A DNA stretch of 64,000 nucleotides from Alphaproteobacteria bacterium (GTDB taxonomy: Bacteria; Pseudomonadota; Alphaproteobacteria; Sphingomonadales; Kordiimonadaceae), in NCBI GenBank assembly GCA_021774735.1, contig JAJFIS010000047.1, positions 1-64,000 of the forward strand, read 5' to 3'. This document shows, in pieces, positions 28,946 through 38,301 of this stretch. The notes beneath the pieces were generated by a model, which ran no database searches, was not told the DNA's origin, and saw only the letters and a program-made list of their open reading frames with translations. Every line of letters begins with the position of its first letter. Within the stretch, counting starts at the first letter, position 1. The translations under genes were made by a program, and so were the position numbers.

Positions 28946-29291
28946 CTCATCACTCAATCGTATAATAAGTTGCAGCCTTACATTTAGCACCACACTTATG
29001 GCAAAAGGCTTTCATACTGTAATTTGGATGATCTTAGAACACGGGCAAACCGCCCTTGCAAGCCAAAAGGCGCTAGAATTTTAACATTCACATCATTACT
29101 GACATTCCCACTGATTTTAGTTCAATTTGATTTAACCAAGCTGATGACAAATCTTGACAACTTGGTCAGGATTTAGCAATGTCGCCACATAATATTCTAT
29201 GGCCAAATCTTGAAATCTCATAAACGAGATTTTCAACAACTCTAGGGTTCAACTTTAGTAATCACTAACATATCTCTATTGAGGAAAAAAA
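28946..29291. other. Intergenic region upstream of the TonB-dependent receptor
   Basis: The divergent 346-bp gap holds no gene. It contains repeated TGACAA words (TGACAAATCTTGACAA near 29144-29160) next to a CTTGG that is complementary to an upstream CCAAG, and a hairpin at 29212-29234 (AAATCTC/GAGATTT). GAGGAAAAAAA before the receptor ATG is a clear ribosome site. These may be the promoter and operator for the receptor; no cobalamin or other riboswitch could be recognised. Confidence 0.45.
29212..29234 (+). promoter_or_regulatory. Hairpin in the leader of the TonB-dependent receptor
   Basis: GAAATCTC and GAGATTTTC flank a 6-nt loop (ATAAAC), giving a 7-bp stem about 55 bp before the receptor start. 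It could be an operator half-site pair or an mRNA stem; its role is unknown. Confidence 0.35.
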
Positions 29292-31526
29292 ATGCATATC
29301 ATCAATAAAAACAAACATTTGACTGCGCTACTGGCATCATCCGCCATTGCGTCCTTTGTGCTTACATCAGCACCGACCATTGCACAGGATACTGACAGTG
29401 ATGATTCCGCCAGCAACATTGAAGAAATCTTTGTCACCACATCAAGAAAACGCGAAGAGAGCATATTTGATTCGCCGACAGCCCTTACCATATTCAACGA
29501 AGGCAGCATGAAAGCGCTGAACGTTAGTAACTTGGATGATATTGGCAAATATGTTCCAAACTTGAACATTTCGCGTTTCGGCGTCGGTAACACATCCGCC
29601 ACCGCCATCTTCATTCGCGGCATTGGTATCCAAGATCACTTGATTACCACTGACCCAGGTGTTGGTGTTTATGTGGACGGTGTTTATCTTGGTCGTCAAA
29701 TGGGTTCAAACCTTGGCTTGAAGAACATTGAACGTGTTGAAGTGCTGCGCGGTCCTCAGGGAACACTTTATGGCCGTAACACGCTCGGCGGTGCTGTAAA
29801 CATCATTACCCGCAAACCTGGCGACGAAGAAGGCGTAGAGATTGACCTGCAAGCTGGTACCCGTGAACGTTTCACCGGCAGCTTTTATGCAAACACCCGC
29901 CTATCTGATAACCTCGCTGTTTCAGCAACCGGTTACTTTAAGCGCCGCGACGGTGTTGGCGATGCAGTTAATTTGATCAACCCCGAAAAGCGTATTGGTG
30001 AAGAAAAAGAATTTGGTGGCCGTTTTGCTGCATTATGGGATGTATCTGATAGCTTCTCACTACTTCTTGCCATCGATGGTATGGACGCTGAAAATGGCGT
30101 TTCACCAACCCACGCTGAAGTTATTGGCGCACCGGCTAATTGCTGTGGGCCGCTTCCACAATTGCAGGACCGTCACTTCGGCGTTGACCCTGACAATAAC
30201 CAGACCATGGTACCAGGGCTCGAATCTGCTTCTAACGATGCTATCGGCATCTCCTTGACCGCAGAATTTGATATGGGCGAAAATTGGGACGGTAAGTTGC
30301 TCGGCAGCTGGCGCAATAGCAGCTACACGGGTGGTTTAGACGATGACGCTACCGCATTCTTCCTGTCTGAATTCCCTGAAGAAGGTGAAGCTGACCAATA
30401 TTCCTTCGAACTTCAGTTAAACGGTTCATATGATAATTTTGATGTTGTCGGTGGCCTTTATTACTTCACCGAAGATGGCTTTGCTTTCTCTGGTCCGTTT
30501 AACTTCTCACCTTTCAATGGTTCAGTTGACACCCGTGGTACTGTTGCTAACGGTGACTTTTTTGACCTTTCACAAGAGGCAACATCCATTGCAGCTTATG
30601 TGAATGGTTCATACAAAGTTGATGATCGCCTGACCATTGGCGGCGGCATTCGTTACTCCCGCGATGACAAAACAGCAAGCGCCCTATTCCCAAGCTTTGG
30701 CGGTGTTTCTAAGACCGTTGATGACGACTGGGATGCTTTCACCTTTGATGCCAATGTAAACTATGCCTTCTCTGAACAAGGTTCTGTTTATGCCCAAATT
30801 CAGCGCGGGTATCAGACCGGTGGTCTACCGCCGCGTCCATTTGGTGGCCCTGACCAGTTTGATCCTTTTGAAAAAGTAACCGCCCTCAACTATGAAGTTG
30901 GTTACAAAGGCAAAGTAAGTGACAATCTTCTCGTTCTTCTGTCTGCTTTCTGGACTGAGTATGATGACCTAGTTGTGCAGGTTTCTGAACCACAAGCTGG
31001 CGGCTTTGTTACCCGCGCTGGCAACGCAGCTGGTGCCCGTGCGCGTGGCTTTGAACTTGAAACCAAACTGAACATGGACAATGGCTTCTTCCTCAACACA
31101 TCCGTTGGTTACTTGGACGCAGAAATCACCAGCCTGCAAGGCGATGTACTTGGTGTTCAAGTTGGTAACGTTCTGCCACTGGCTCCTGAATGGACCCTGT
31201 CTGCCGTCGCTGGCTACCGCTATGTAATGGACAGTGGCGCTCAAGTTAGCTTCCAGTCTGACTATTCTTACCGTGGTGAGATGTTCTCGCAAGTCGTGCC
31301 TTCACCAAGCGAACTGCTTGATTCGCGTGATCTAGTTGGCTTCAACTTGCAATATACCAGTGCAGACGGCACATGGGATATCGACATATACGGCGAAAAC
31401 GTCTTTAACGAAGTATATGACCAAGGCCGCTTGAACAATACGTTCCACGGCTTTGTTGGTATCGTTAGAAGTAATGACCGCAGTGAATTTGGTCTGCGCT
31501 TCACCAAGCGTTTCGCTGGGCTATAA
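29292..31526 (+). CDS. TonB-dependent outer membrane receptor
   Basis: 744 residues. A Sec signal peptide (cut near TIAQD, about residue 34) is followed by a TonB-box-like stretch EEIFVTTSRKREES, a plug domain (PNLNISRFG, IFIRGIGI, RVEVLRGPQGTLYGRNTLGG with AVNIITRKP) and a 22-strand barrel ending FGLRFTKRFAGL with a C-terminal aromatic pattern. Such receptors import iron chelates, cobalamin or glycans using TonB energy. No transporter, TonB or siderophore gene is adjacent, so the substrate cannot be inferred. A terminator follows directly. Confidence 0.95.
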   Translation: MHIINKNKHLTALLASSAIASFVLTSAPTIAQDTDSDDSASNIEEIFVTTSRKREESIFDSPTALTIFNEGSMKALNVSNLDDIGKYVPNLNISRFGVGNTSATAIFIRGIGIQDHLITTDPGVGVYVDGVYLGRQMGSNLGLKNIERVEVLRGPQGTLYGRNTLGGAVNIITRKPGDEEGVEIDLQAGTRERFTGSFYANTRLSDNLAVSATGYFKRRDGVGDAVNLINPEKRIGEEKEFGGRFAALWDVSDSFSLLLAIDGMDAENGVSPTHAEVIGAPANCCGPLPQLQDRHFGVDPDNNQTMVPGLESASNDAIGISLTAEFDMGENWDGKLLGSWRNSSYTGGLDDDATAFFLSEFPEEGEADQYSFELQLNGSYDNFDVVGGLYYFTEDGFAFSGPFNFSPFNGSVDTRGTVANGDFFDLSQEATSIAAYVNGSYKVDDRLTIGGGIRYSRDDKTASALFPSFGGVSKTVDDDWDAFTFDANVNYAFSEQGSVYAQIQRGYQTGGLPPRPFGGPDQFDPFEKVTALNYEVGYKGKVSDNLLVLLSAFWTEYDDLVVQVSEPQAGGFVTRAGNAAGARARGFELETKLNMDNGFFLNTSVGYLDAEITSLQGDVLGVQVGNVLPLAPEWTLSAVAGYRYVMDSGAQVSFQSDYSYRGEMFSQVVPSPSELLDSRDLVGFNLQYTSADGTWDIDIYGENVFNEVYDQGRLNNTFHGFVGIVRSNDRSEFGLRFTKRFAGL

Positions 31527-31560
31527 GACTTAACCACTTTAAGTCTCGACCTAACAAAAA

Positions 31561-31585
31561 TCCCTCGGCCTTTGTGGCCGGGGGA
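31561..31585. terminator. Rho-independent terminator after the TonB-dependent receptor
   Basis: TCCCTCGGCC (31561-31570) pairs with GGCCGGGGGA (31576-31585) around loop TTTGT, followed by CATTTTTTTG. AAAAA precedes the stem, so it may also end the convergent VWA transcript. Confidence 0.88.
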
Positions 31586-31619
31586 CATTTTTTTGCCTAA
31601 ACCTAAAGTGCCAGTGGAA

Positions 31620-33830
31620 CTACATCTCTCGCGCTGACTTAGCGAGGCGCACAAGGTTTAAAAACTCACTGCGATAGCCAAACTCATCTTTACCGCGGGC
31701 GTCTCGTGCAAGCGTCAAAATATGATCATAGCTATACTCACCTACTGTTGCTTCGCCGCGCAACAGCTGGCCAAAGGCCGCAACACTGGTGGCAAAGCGC
31801 ACATCATCCGACGTATTGCCGATATTATTCGTTTCATTGGCTTTAGTTATTGGCAAACTGATCAGCTTGCTAGTGTCACTACCGGGTAGCTTATAGCGCA
31901 TTTTTAGGAAAGCATATTCCCCGTCCTTGCTTGCCTTCTTAGGCTTATCATCACTACCGTACCGCAGTGGGTCCACTTGTTGTGCGCTACTGCCCACAGG
32001 CGTTATTTCATAGATCGCCGTGACACTGTGGCCTGAGCCAATCTCGGCCGCATCCACTTTATCATTGTTAAAGTCTTCGCGCTTCAGCATCCGGCTTTCA
32101 TAGCCGATAAGGCGGTATTCAGCGACAATTTCAGGGTTAAACTCCACCTGAATTTTCACGTCTGCCGCAATGGGAAACAGGGTTGAGCCCGCCTCCTCCA
32201 CCAGCACTTTACGCGCTTCATTCAACGTGTCGATATAAGCCGCATTACCGTTACCATTTTGCGCCAGCGCCTGCATCAGGCTGTCATTATAATTCCCCTG
32301 CCCAAAACCAAGTACGGACAAATAAATACCGCTATCACGTTTGCGCTCAATATAGCCTTTCAGCTCGTCTGTATCGCGGATACCGACATTAAAGTCGCCG
32401 TCGGTGGCTAAGATAACCCGGTTGACGCCGCCTTCCTCGAAGCCAGCTTCCGCCAGTGCATAGGCTTGCTCGATGCCCTGCGCACCTGCGGTGGACCCGC
32501 CAGAGCTAAGGTTGCTGAGGGCCGCGAGTATCTTGGCTTTATCTTTAACCGATGTGGGCTCCAAAATGGTCGCCGCGCGGCCAGCGTAGGTAACGATCGC
32601 CACGGTATCATTTTCGCTTAAATTTTCCACCATCATGGCAAAAGCATTTTTCAACAGTGGTAGCTTGTCAGCACTACTCATGGAGCCTGATACATCGAGC
32701 AAAAATACCAAATTTGCGCGGGGCTTTTCAGCCGGAATAATATCATGACCTTTGACCGCGATATGCATCAGTTTGGTGCCCTCATTCCACGGTGTTGGAT
32801 AGATGGTTACCGTAGGCTTAAAGGGTACATCAGCATTATCGGGCAAGGCATAATCATAGCCAAAATAATTGATTAACTCTTCAATTCGCACCGCTGATTT
32901 TTGCGGCAAATGACCATTCATCAAAGCGCGGCGCACAAAGGCGTAGGATGCAGTGTCAACATCCACTGACAAAGTCGAGACCGGAGTGTCACGCGTTATT
33001 TGCAGCGGATTTGGATTGAATTCATCAAATTGGTCACGCCCTGAATAGGCAGGTGGTGTTGCTCGGTCATTGTCGTCACTGCGCAAACGAAGATATTGAG
33101 CTAAAGCTGGCGGGATCACTTGGGCCTGGGCTGTCATGCGACTCCCCATTCTCTGTTTACCCGGAGGGAAAGTAGGTGGCTGCGGTATAAATTCTTTTCG
33201 TTTTACTTGTGACCCGGTATCTATACCTTCCTCAAATCCACCGAAATTAGACGAAGGCGCAACAACGGCATCTGCCACGACATTAGGGGCCACAGGCTCT
33301 GGCGTTGAAGCACTCTCAACGACCTCTTTAACTTTCCCCTCTGATTGCGCACCTTTCGCTCCAACTTCGGCTTCTTGAACTATGCGAGCGCCATCCGTAT
33401 CTAGCTCATTAGCATCTGACTTTTTTTCACCCTCAGCTTTAACCACTGCATCACCAAGGCTGCTGTTATTATCCGCTATATCCGCCGGGCTTTCATTCAC
33501 CTCAGGGATTTTCCATGCATCATTGGTCTGCTGCTGCATAACACCCACGGTCATTACAAAAGCGAAGGTGCCCGCAAGTGCGGTGCCCGCTATTAGTCTG
33601 CGTTTCATCATTCCAGTCATCAATCTGCTCCATAATGTTTCATTGTCATTATGGGTAAGACGGTCTGGGCGCTGATTTCCTTGGGTATTAATTTTTGGTG
33701 AGACTTTTTTAGCCTCAGCCTGTTGCGCCTCAAAAGCATGAACAGCGGCATTTATAGCCCGCTTTTTGGCTTCCATGTTCGGCTTCGGGGTTTCAACGCC
33801 TGCTAATTCATGTAATTTCTTGTCATCCAT
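31620..33830 (-). CDS. Membrane-anchored von Willebrand factor A protein (YfbK-like), sigma-factor-coupled
   Basis: 736 residues. A cytoplasmic N-terminus (MDDKKLHELAGVETPKPNME) precedes a single membrane segment at about 93-115 (LIAGTALAGTFAFVMTVGVM), then a low-complexity linker, an N-terminal VWF region (DEFNPNPLQITRDTPVSTLS, VDVDTASYAFVRRAL), the VWA domain with an intact MIDAS motif DVSGSMSS (about residue 380), and a C-terminal DUF3520-like region. Its gene overlaps the stop of an ECF sigma factor, suggesting the N-terminus could act as an anti-sigma or membrane tether. The function of this VWA family is not established. Confidence 0.82.
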   Translation of the reverse strand: MDDKKLHELAGVETPKPNMEAKKRAINAAVHAFEAQQAEAKKVSPKINTQGNQRPDRLTHNDNETLWSRLMTGMMKRRLIAGTALAGTFAFVMTVGVMQQQTNDAWKIPEVNESPADIADNNSSLGDAVVKAEGEKKSDANELDTDGARIVQEAEVGAKGAQSEGKVKEVVESASTPEPVAPNVVADAVVAPSSNFGGFEEGIDTGSQVKRKEFIPQPPTFPPGKQRMGSRMTAQAQVIPPALAQYLRLRSDDNDRATPPAYSGRDQFDEFNPNPLQITRDTPVSTLSVDVDTASYAFVRRALMNGHLPQKSAVRIEELINYFGYDYALPDNADVPFKPTVTIYPTPWNEGTKLMHIAVKGHDIIPAEKPRANLVFLLDVSGSMSSADKLPLLKNAFAMMVENLSENDTVAIVTYAGRAATILEPTSVKDKAKILAALSNLSSGGSTAGAQGIEQAYALAEAGFEEGGVNRVILATDGDFNVGIRDTDELKGYIERKRDSGIYLSVLGFGQGNYNDSLMQALAQNGNGNAAYIDTLNEARKVLVEEAGSTLFPIAADVKIQVEFNPEIVAEYRLIGYESRMLKREDFNNDKVDAAEIGSGHSVTAIYEITPVGSSAQQVDPLRYGSDDKPKKASKDGEYAFLKMRYKLPGSDTSKLISLPITKANETNNIGNTSDDVRFATSVAAFGQLLRGEATVGEYSYDHILTLARDARGKDEFGYRSEFLNLVRLAKSAREM

Positions 33831-34362
33831 CGCTCTTCAACCATTTTTTTAAGTGTTTTTTTGCTTCGCTTATTTGCCAGCTAACCGTTCCTTCTTTGCA
33901 GTCCATTATTTCACCAGCTTCTGCATGGCTTAGGCCTTCGCTATATACCAACAGGATGGCGTCACGCTCCTTGGGCTTTAAGCGGCTTACCATTTGCCAA
34001 AGCTGATTATTTTCAATCACCTTATCAGCGGCGACCACATCAGCGGCCATATCGTCCGCATCACTTAAATCGCCTTCATACTTTCGCTTACGCTGATTAT
34101 CTCGCGCGGTATTCAGCGTTATGCGGTAAAGCCATGTTGAAAATTTTGATTTTCCGCTAAACTTGGCGATCGATTGACCCAATTTGATGCAAACTTCTTG
34201 GGCGATATCTTCGGCATCAACGCCGTTACCGCACCATTTCCAAGCAACTTTATAAATTTGGTCGTAGTGGGCCTCAATGAGCTTGGCAAAAGCCTGCCCA
34301 TCACCGGCGACGGCGCGATCCACTAAGGTTTGTTTTACAGGTTGGTCCATACGTCCAAGCAT
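33823..34362 (-). CDS. ECF-type RNA polymerase sigma factor
   Basis: About 175-179 residues. Region 2 shows LIEAHYDQIYKVAWKWCGNG, DAEDIAQEVCIKLGQSIAKF and STWLYRITLNTARDNQRKRK; region 4 shows KPKERDAILLVYSEGLSHAEAG followed by EIMDCKEGTVSWQISEAKKHLKKWL. The stop overlaps the start of the VWA gene by 8 bp, so the two are translationally coupled. The start is ATG 34362 or 34350 (MDQPVKQ); the sequence does not decide. Confidence 0.9.
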   Translation of the reverse strand: MLGRMDQPVKQTLVDRAVAGDGQAFAKLIEAHYDQIYKVAWKWCGNGVDAEDIAQEVCIKLGQSIAKFSGKSKFSTWLYRITLNTARDNQRKRKYEGDLSDADDMAADVVAADKVIENNQLWQMVSRLKPKERDAILLVYSEGLSHAEAGEIMDCKEGTVSWQISEAKKHLKKWLKSDG

Positions 34363-34599
34363 TCACCATTAATTGGGCCTTTATATGTTAGACGCAACTG
34401 ATGAAAAATTCCTTGGAATATTTTTTTACGTCTCATGAATTACCTTAATTAAATAGCTATATTTAGCGGCAAACTGGTTCAATACCCATCTATATTGTAC
34501 CAAAATATAGCCAGAAGTCTTTGATATTGTTTAACAGATTAGAAAGACCTATAGTTTATAGATTAGGCAATTAAATAAATTGATTTGTAGGTCGGACGC

Positions 34600-36069
34600 A
34601 TGAAAATTCTTCTATGGAAACCGGGTGTATACGATATGACTCGCGGTGAGCTACCCACCATTGGGCTAGCTATCATGGCGACGGCAGCTATTGAAGCTGG
34701 CCATGAAGCTGTTGTTGCTGACCACCATTTTAGTCCACCAGAAGAAGAATTTATTGAAAAAGCCATCATTAAACTGATTGATGAGCATCAACCGGATATT
34801 TTAGGTATTTCAGCTGTTTCCTATGAATGGACCATGCCACGGGTGCAACATGCACTGGATATCGCCCACGCGCGTGGTATCGAAGTATGGGTTGGTGGCC
34901 CCCAAGCTGTTGCTTACAATGATATTCTGGAAAAAGATGAGCGCCTTAGCAAAATTGTCATCGGCGAGGCTGATGGACGGTTCAATGAGATTTTAAATGC
35001 TGAAACCAAAGTAGTTCATCTGGGCCGTAGTCCAGTTTTTAACCGCCCAACCTTCACGGCCCTCATCGACCACGGAGAAATTATCACCTACCCCTTCTTC
35101 GTGTCTCGTGGTTGCCATTATAATTGTACATTTTGTGCGGCGACCAAGGTTTTTGGCAATCGTTGGCGGGCCCGTGAACTATCAGATGAGCTTTGGGCTG
35201 AACTTGATGCCATCGCAGTCAACCATCCCAAATGCAAAACGCTTTCCATCATTGATGATGCCTTCACGCAGGATATGGACCACGCTAAAGAATTTCTGCG
35301 TGAATATATTAAGCGTGACTACCCTTACCAAGTCAGTGTCTTTAATGTGCGAGCAGATTATCTTGATGAAGAAATTCTCGCGCTTCTGAAAGAAACCGGC
35401 GTTGAAACATTAGCTGTAGGTATCGAATCTGCTGACCCAGAAGTTTTCCGGATGCTGCGCAAGGGTGAAACATTAGAGAAGATCGCTGAAGCTATAGTTA
35501 TGATCCAAAAGGCGGGGCTAACCCCTTGGCTAAACATGGTTATTGGCCTGCCTGGAGACACAGTAGAATCGCACCGTCGGTCGTTAGATTGGATCATGCA
35601 ATTTGAACAACCTAGGATCATTCAGTGGAATATCTTCTCCCCCTTCCGGGGCACCATGGCCTATGATTATTTCGTTAAATCTGGCGATATTGAGGATGGT
35701 TACACCCCGCCATTCTGGGGTCGCTACGAGAAATTGCCTGATGATGGCATGTTCGACGCTGAAGGGTTCACCCGCGAAGAGAAATCGCTCGCTCAACTTG
35801 AGGCCTTCCTGAAATGCAACGTGCCCATCATTATTTTGAGCGACAGCAAGGTGCGTAAGCTGTGCAAGGAAAATAATATGTGGGATACTTATCAAGAATG
35901 GCGTAAAAACGCGCCCATTCGTAAGTTCCTTGAAAATACCGTCCCCAATAAAGTCGATAAGGGGCAAGAAAGCATTTCATTCGACGAATATGATACTTTA
36001 ATGGCTGAATTTTCCAATCAGGATGAACTCCCGACAGACCCCTTTGTTTATAAAACAGTATCACCGTGA
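34600..36069 (+). CDS. B12-binding-domain radical SAM protein
   Basis: 489 residues. Residues about 1-140 form a cobalamin-binding-like Rossmann domain (MKILLWKPGVYDMTRGELPT, ILGISAVSYEW, VWVGGPQAVA) without the base-off DxHxxG motif. The radical SAM core follows with the cluster motif CHYNCTFC (C-x3-C-x2-C) in FVSRGCHYNCTFCAATKVFG, then SIIDDAFTQD, TLAVGIESADPEVFRMLRKG and MVIGLPGDTVESHRRSLDW. A ferredoxin gene follows 10 bp later, a likely electron donor. The substrate is unknown; class B-type methylation or ring chemistry is possible. Confidence 0.88.
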   Translation: MKILLWKPGVYDMTRGELPTIGLAIMATAAIEAGHEAVVADHHFSPPEEEFIEKAIIKLIDEHQPDILGISAVSYEWTMPRVQHALDIAHARGIEVWVGGPQAVAYNDILEKDERLSKIVIGEADGRFNEILNAETKVVHLGRSPVFNRPTFTALIDHGEIITYPFFVSRGCHYNCTFCAATKVFGNRWRARELSDELWAELDAIAVNHPKCKTLSIIDDAFTQDMDHAKEFLREYIKRDYPYQVSVFNVRADYLDEEILALLKETGVETLAVGIESADPEVFRMLRKGETLEKIAEAIVMIQKAGLTPWLNMVIGLPGDTVESHRRSLDWIMQFEQPRIIQWNIFSPFRGTMAYDYFVKSGDIEDGYTPPFWGRYEKLPDDGMFDAEGFTREEKSLAQLEAFLKCNVPIIILSDSKVRKLCKENNMWDTYQEWRKNAPIRKFLENTVPNKVDKGQESISFDEYDTLMAEFSNQDELPTDPFVYKTVSP

Positions 36070-36079
36070 GGCTCACCTT

Positions 36080-36442
36080 ATGACCTATGTAGTTTGCGAG
36101 CCTTGTATTAAATGCAAACACGGCGATTGCGTGGATGCCTGCCCTGTTCAGTGCTTTTACCAAGATGCGGATATGCTTTATATCAACCCTGAAGAATGTA
36201 TTGATTGTGATGCCTGCGCCCGTTTTTGCCCAGTTGATGCCATCTATATAGATTCTGAAGTACCAGATAATTGGCAAAATTTCATCGCCATTAATGCAGA
36301 CTTTAAATACACGGAAGACTGCCGTGTCAATGAGGCCAAAGACGTTATTCCCGGCGTAAACCTAAACCAGGAAAAAGCCGAGCAAAATACCGAAACTCAT
36401 ATGCCGTATAAAGAGTTACTTGAGCGAAAGAACAGTTCTTAA
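36080..36442 (+). CDS. fdxA: 7Fe-8S type ferredoxin (FdxA family)
   Basis: 120 residues from the ATG of TYVVCEPCIKCKHGDCVDAC. One cluster motif is C-x7-C-x3-C-P (KHGDCVDACPVQCFY) typical of the 3Fe-4S site of FdxA, the other is CIDCDACARFCPVDAI for the 4Fe-4S site. The C-terminal tail includes FIAINADFKYTEDC. It is 10 bp downstream of the radical SAM gene and its stop abuts glmS on the other strand, so it probably serves the radical SAM enzyme. Confidence 0.88.
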   Translation: MTYVVCEPCIKCKHGDCVDACPVQCFYQDADMLYINPEECIDCDACARFCPVDAIYIDSEVPDNWQNFIAINADFKYTEDCRVNEAKDVIPGVNLNQEKAEQNTETHMPYKELLERKNSS

Positions 36443-36443
36443 G

Positions 36444-38267
36444 CTATTCCACTGTTACAGATTTTGCTAAGTTCCGTGGCTGATCTACATCGGTGCCTTT
36501 ATGCACCGCTACATGGTACGCCAAAAGCTGCACTGGGATGGCATATAGCATTGGTGCCATGATGGGGTGGACCGATGGCATCTCAATGGTCGCGACCGTG
36601 CCCTCACCGTGACTATTGATGCCTTCAGCGTCGGATATCAGGATAACTTTACCGCTACGGGCGATAACTTCTTGCATGTTAGACACGGTCTTCTCGAACA
36701 GATTACCGCTTGGTGCCAGCACGATGATCGGCACATGCTCATCAATCAGGGCGATGGGCCCATGCTTCATTTCACCCGCGGCATAGCCTTCCGCGTGGAT
36801 ATAGCTTATCTCCTTCAGCTTCAATGCCCCTTCCATGGCAATGGGGAAATCAGCGCCGCGCCCTAAGTAAAGCACGTCACGGGCTTGCGCCACGTCCTTT
36901 GCTAGCTCTTCAATAGCTTCATCATGGGCGAGCACGTCCGCCATGCGTTTGGGCACTTCTATGAGCGCACTAACAAGCTCGTCTTGCTCAGCAGCGCTCA
37001 AATGCCCGCGCTGAGCACCCGCCGCGATGGCAAGGGAAGCTAGAACCGCAAGTTGGCAGGTAAAGGCCTTGGTGCTAGCGACACCAATCTCTTGGCCAGC
37101 ATGGGTTTGCAGCACGACATCAGACAAGCGCGCCATAGAAGATTCAGCCACATTAACAATGGTGGCAATATGCTGCCCACCAGCTTTGGCATGGCGCAGG
37201 GCCGCAAGTGTGTCCGCCGTTTCACCGGATTGACTGATGAATATAGCTAGGCCACCTTCCATGAATATAGGGTCGCGGTAACGAAATTCAGACGCGATAT
37301 CGACCTCAACAGGTATGCGAGCGATTTGCTCGAACCAATAGCGGGCAACAGAAGCCGCATAAAAACTCGTGCCACAAGCAATGAGCGTGATTTTGGGGAT
37401 ACCTGTAAAATCAAAGGGCATTTCTGGCAGTTCAACACGGCCAAAAAATGGGTTCAAAAAGCTGCCAAAGGTCTGAGCCATCACCGTGGGCTGATCATAA
37501 ATTTCCTTCAGCATAAAATGACGGTAATTGCCCTTACCCAAGATGGCGGATGACGCGTTTATAATGCTGATGTTGCGCTTAACTGGCTTGTCGTCTTCAT
37601 CAAATACCATGGCTCTGTCATGGCTTAACTCAACCCAGTCACCTTCTTCAAGATAGCTGATGCGGTTGGTGAGCGAAGCAAGCGCGATGGCATCAGAGCC
37701 CAAATACATCTCGCCGTCGCCGTAACCCACCACCAAGGGGCTGCCCCGACGAGCGCCAAACATCAGTTTTTCTTCGCCCTTAAACATAATAGCCAGCGCA
37801 AAGGCACCGCTTAAGCGCTTTAAGGCCGCTTTTACGGCCTCCCCTGGGCTCATGCCATCAGCACGGTTTTGCGACAGTAAATGAACAATAACTTCAGTGT
37901 CGGTTTCACTGGTGAATCTATGGCCCAAATCCGTGAGCTCGCGGCGCAATTCGCGGAAATTTTCAATGATGCCATTATGAACGACCACCACGTCATCTGC
38001 CATATGGGGATGGGCATTCTCAACTGTTGGCTCACCGTGGGTTGCCCAGCGGGTATGACCAATACCACTTAAGCCCTCAAGCGGACTGCTCTCCAGCTCA
38101 CTTTCCAGCATCTTAAGTTTGCCTTTGGCTCGGCGGCGCTCTAATTGACCCGCATCCATGGTGGCTACACCGGCGGAATCATACCCACGATATTCAAGCC
38201 TTTGAAGGGCTTCAACAAGACGAGGAACAGCAGCTTCATTGCCTAAAATTCCAATAATGCCACACAT
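36444..38267 (-). CDS. glmS: Glutamine-fructose-6-phosphate aminotransferase (isomerizing)
   Basis: 607 residues. The N-terminal glutaminase begins MCGIIGILGNEAAVPRLVEA with Cys2 as nucleophile; RRLEYRGYDSAGVA-type and GHTRWATHGEPTVENAHPH motifs follow. Two SIS domains include ACGTSFYAASVARYWFE and ISQSGETADTLAALRHAK, and the C-terminus ends in PRNLAKSVTVE. It makes glucosamine-6-P for peptidoglycan and amino-sugar polysaccharides. It lies downstream of glmU on the same strand. Confidence 0.97.
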   Translation of the reverse strand: MCGIIGILGNEAAVPRLVEALQRLEYRGYDSAGVATMDAGQLERRRAKGKLKMLESELESSPLEGLSGIGHTRWATHGEPTVENAHPHMADDVVVVHNGIIENFRELRRELTDLGHRFTSETDTEVIVHLLSQNRADGMSPGEAVKAALKRLSGAFALAIMFKGEEKLMFGARRGSPLVVGYGDGEMYLGSDAIALASLTNRISYLEEGDWVELSHDRAMVFDEDDKPVKRNISIINASSAILGKGNYRHFMLKEIYDQPTVMAQTFGSFLNPFFGRVELPEMPFDFTGIPKITLIACGTSFYAASVARYWFEQIARIPVEVDIASEFRYRDPIFMEGGLAIFISQSGETADTLAALRHAKAGGQHIATIVNVAESSMARLSDVVLQTHAGQEIGVASTKAFTCQLAVLASLAIAAGAQRGHLSAAEQDELVSALIEVPKRMADVLAHDEAIEELAKDVAQARDVLYLGRGADFPIAMEGALKLKEISYIHAEGYAAGEMKHGPIALIDEHVPIIVLAPSGNLFEKTVSNMQEVIARSGKVILISDAEGINSHGEGTVATIEMPSVHPIMAPMLYAIPVQLLAYHVAVHKGTDVDQPRNLAKSVTVE

Positions 38268-38301
38268 AAACTATCTCCAATAAGACATTGTTAAATATCA
38301 A

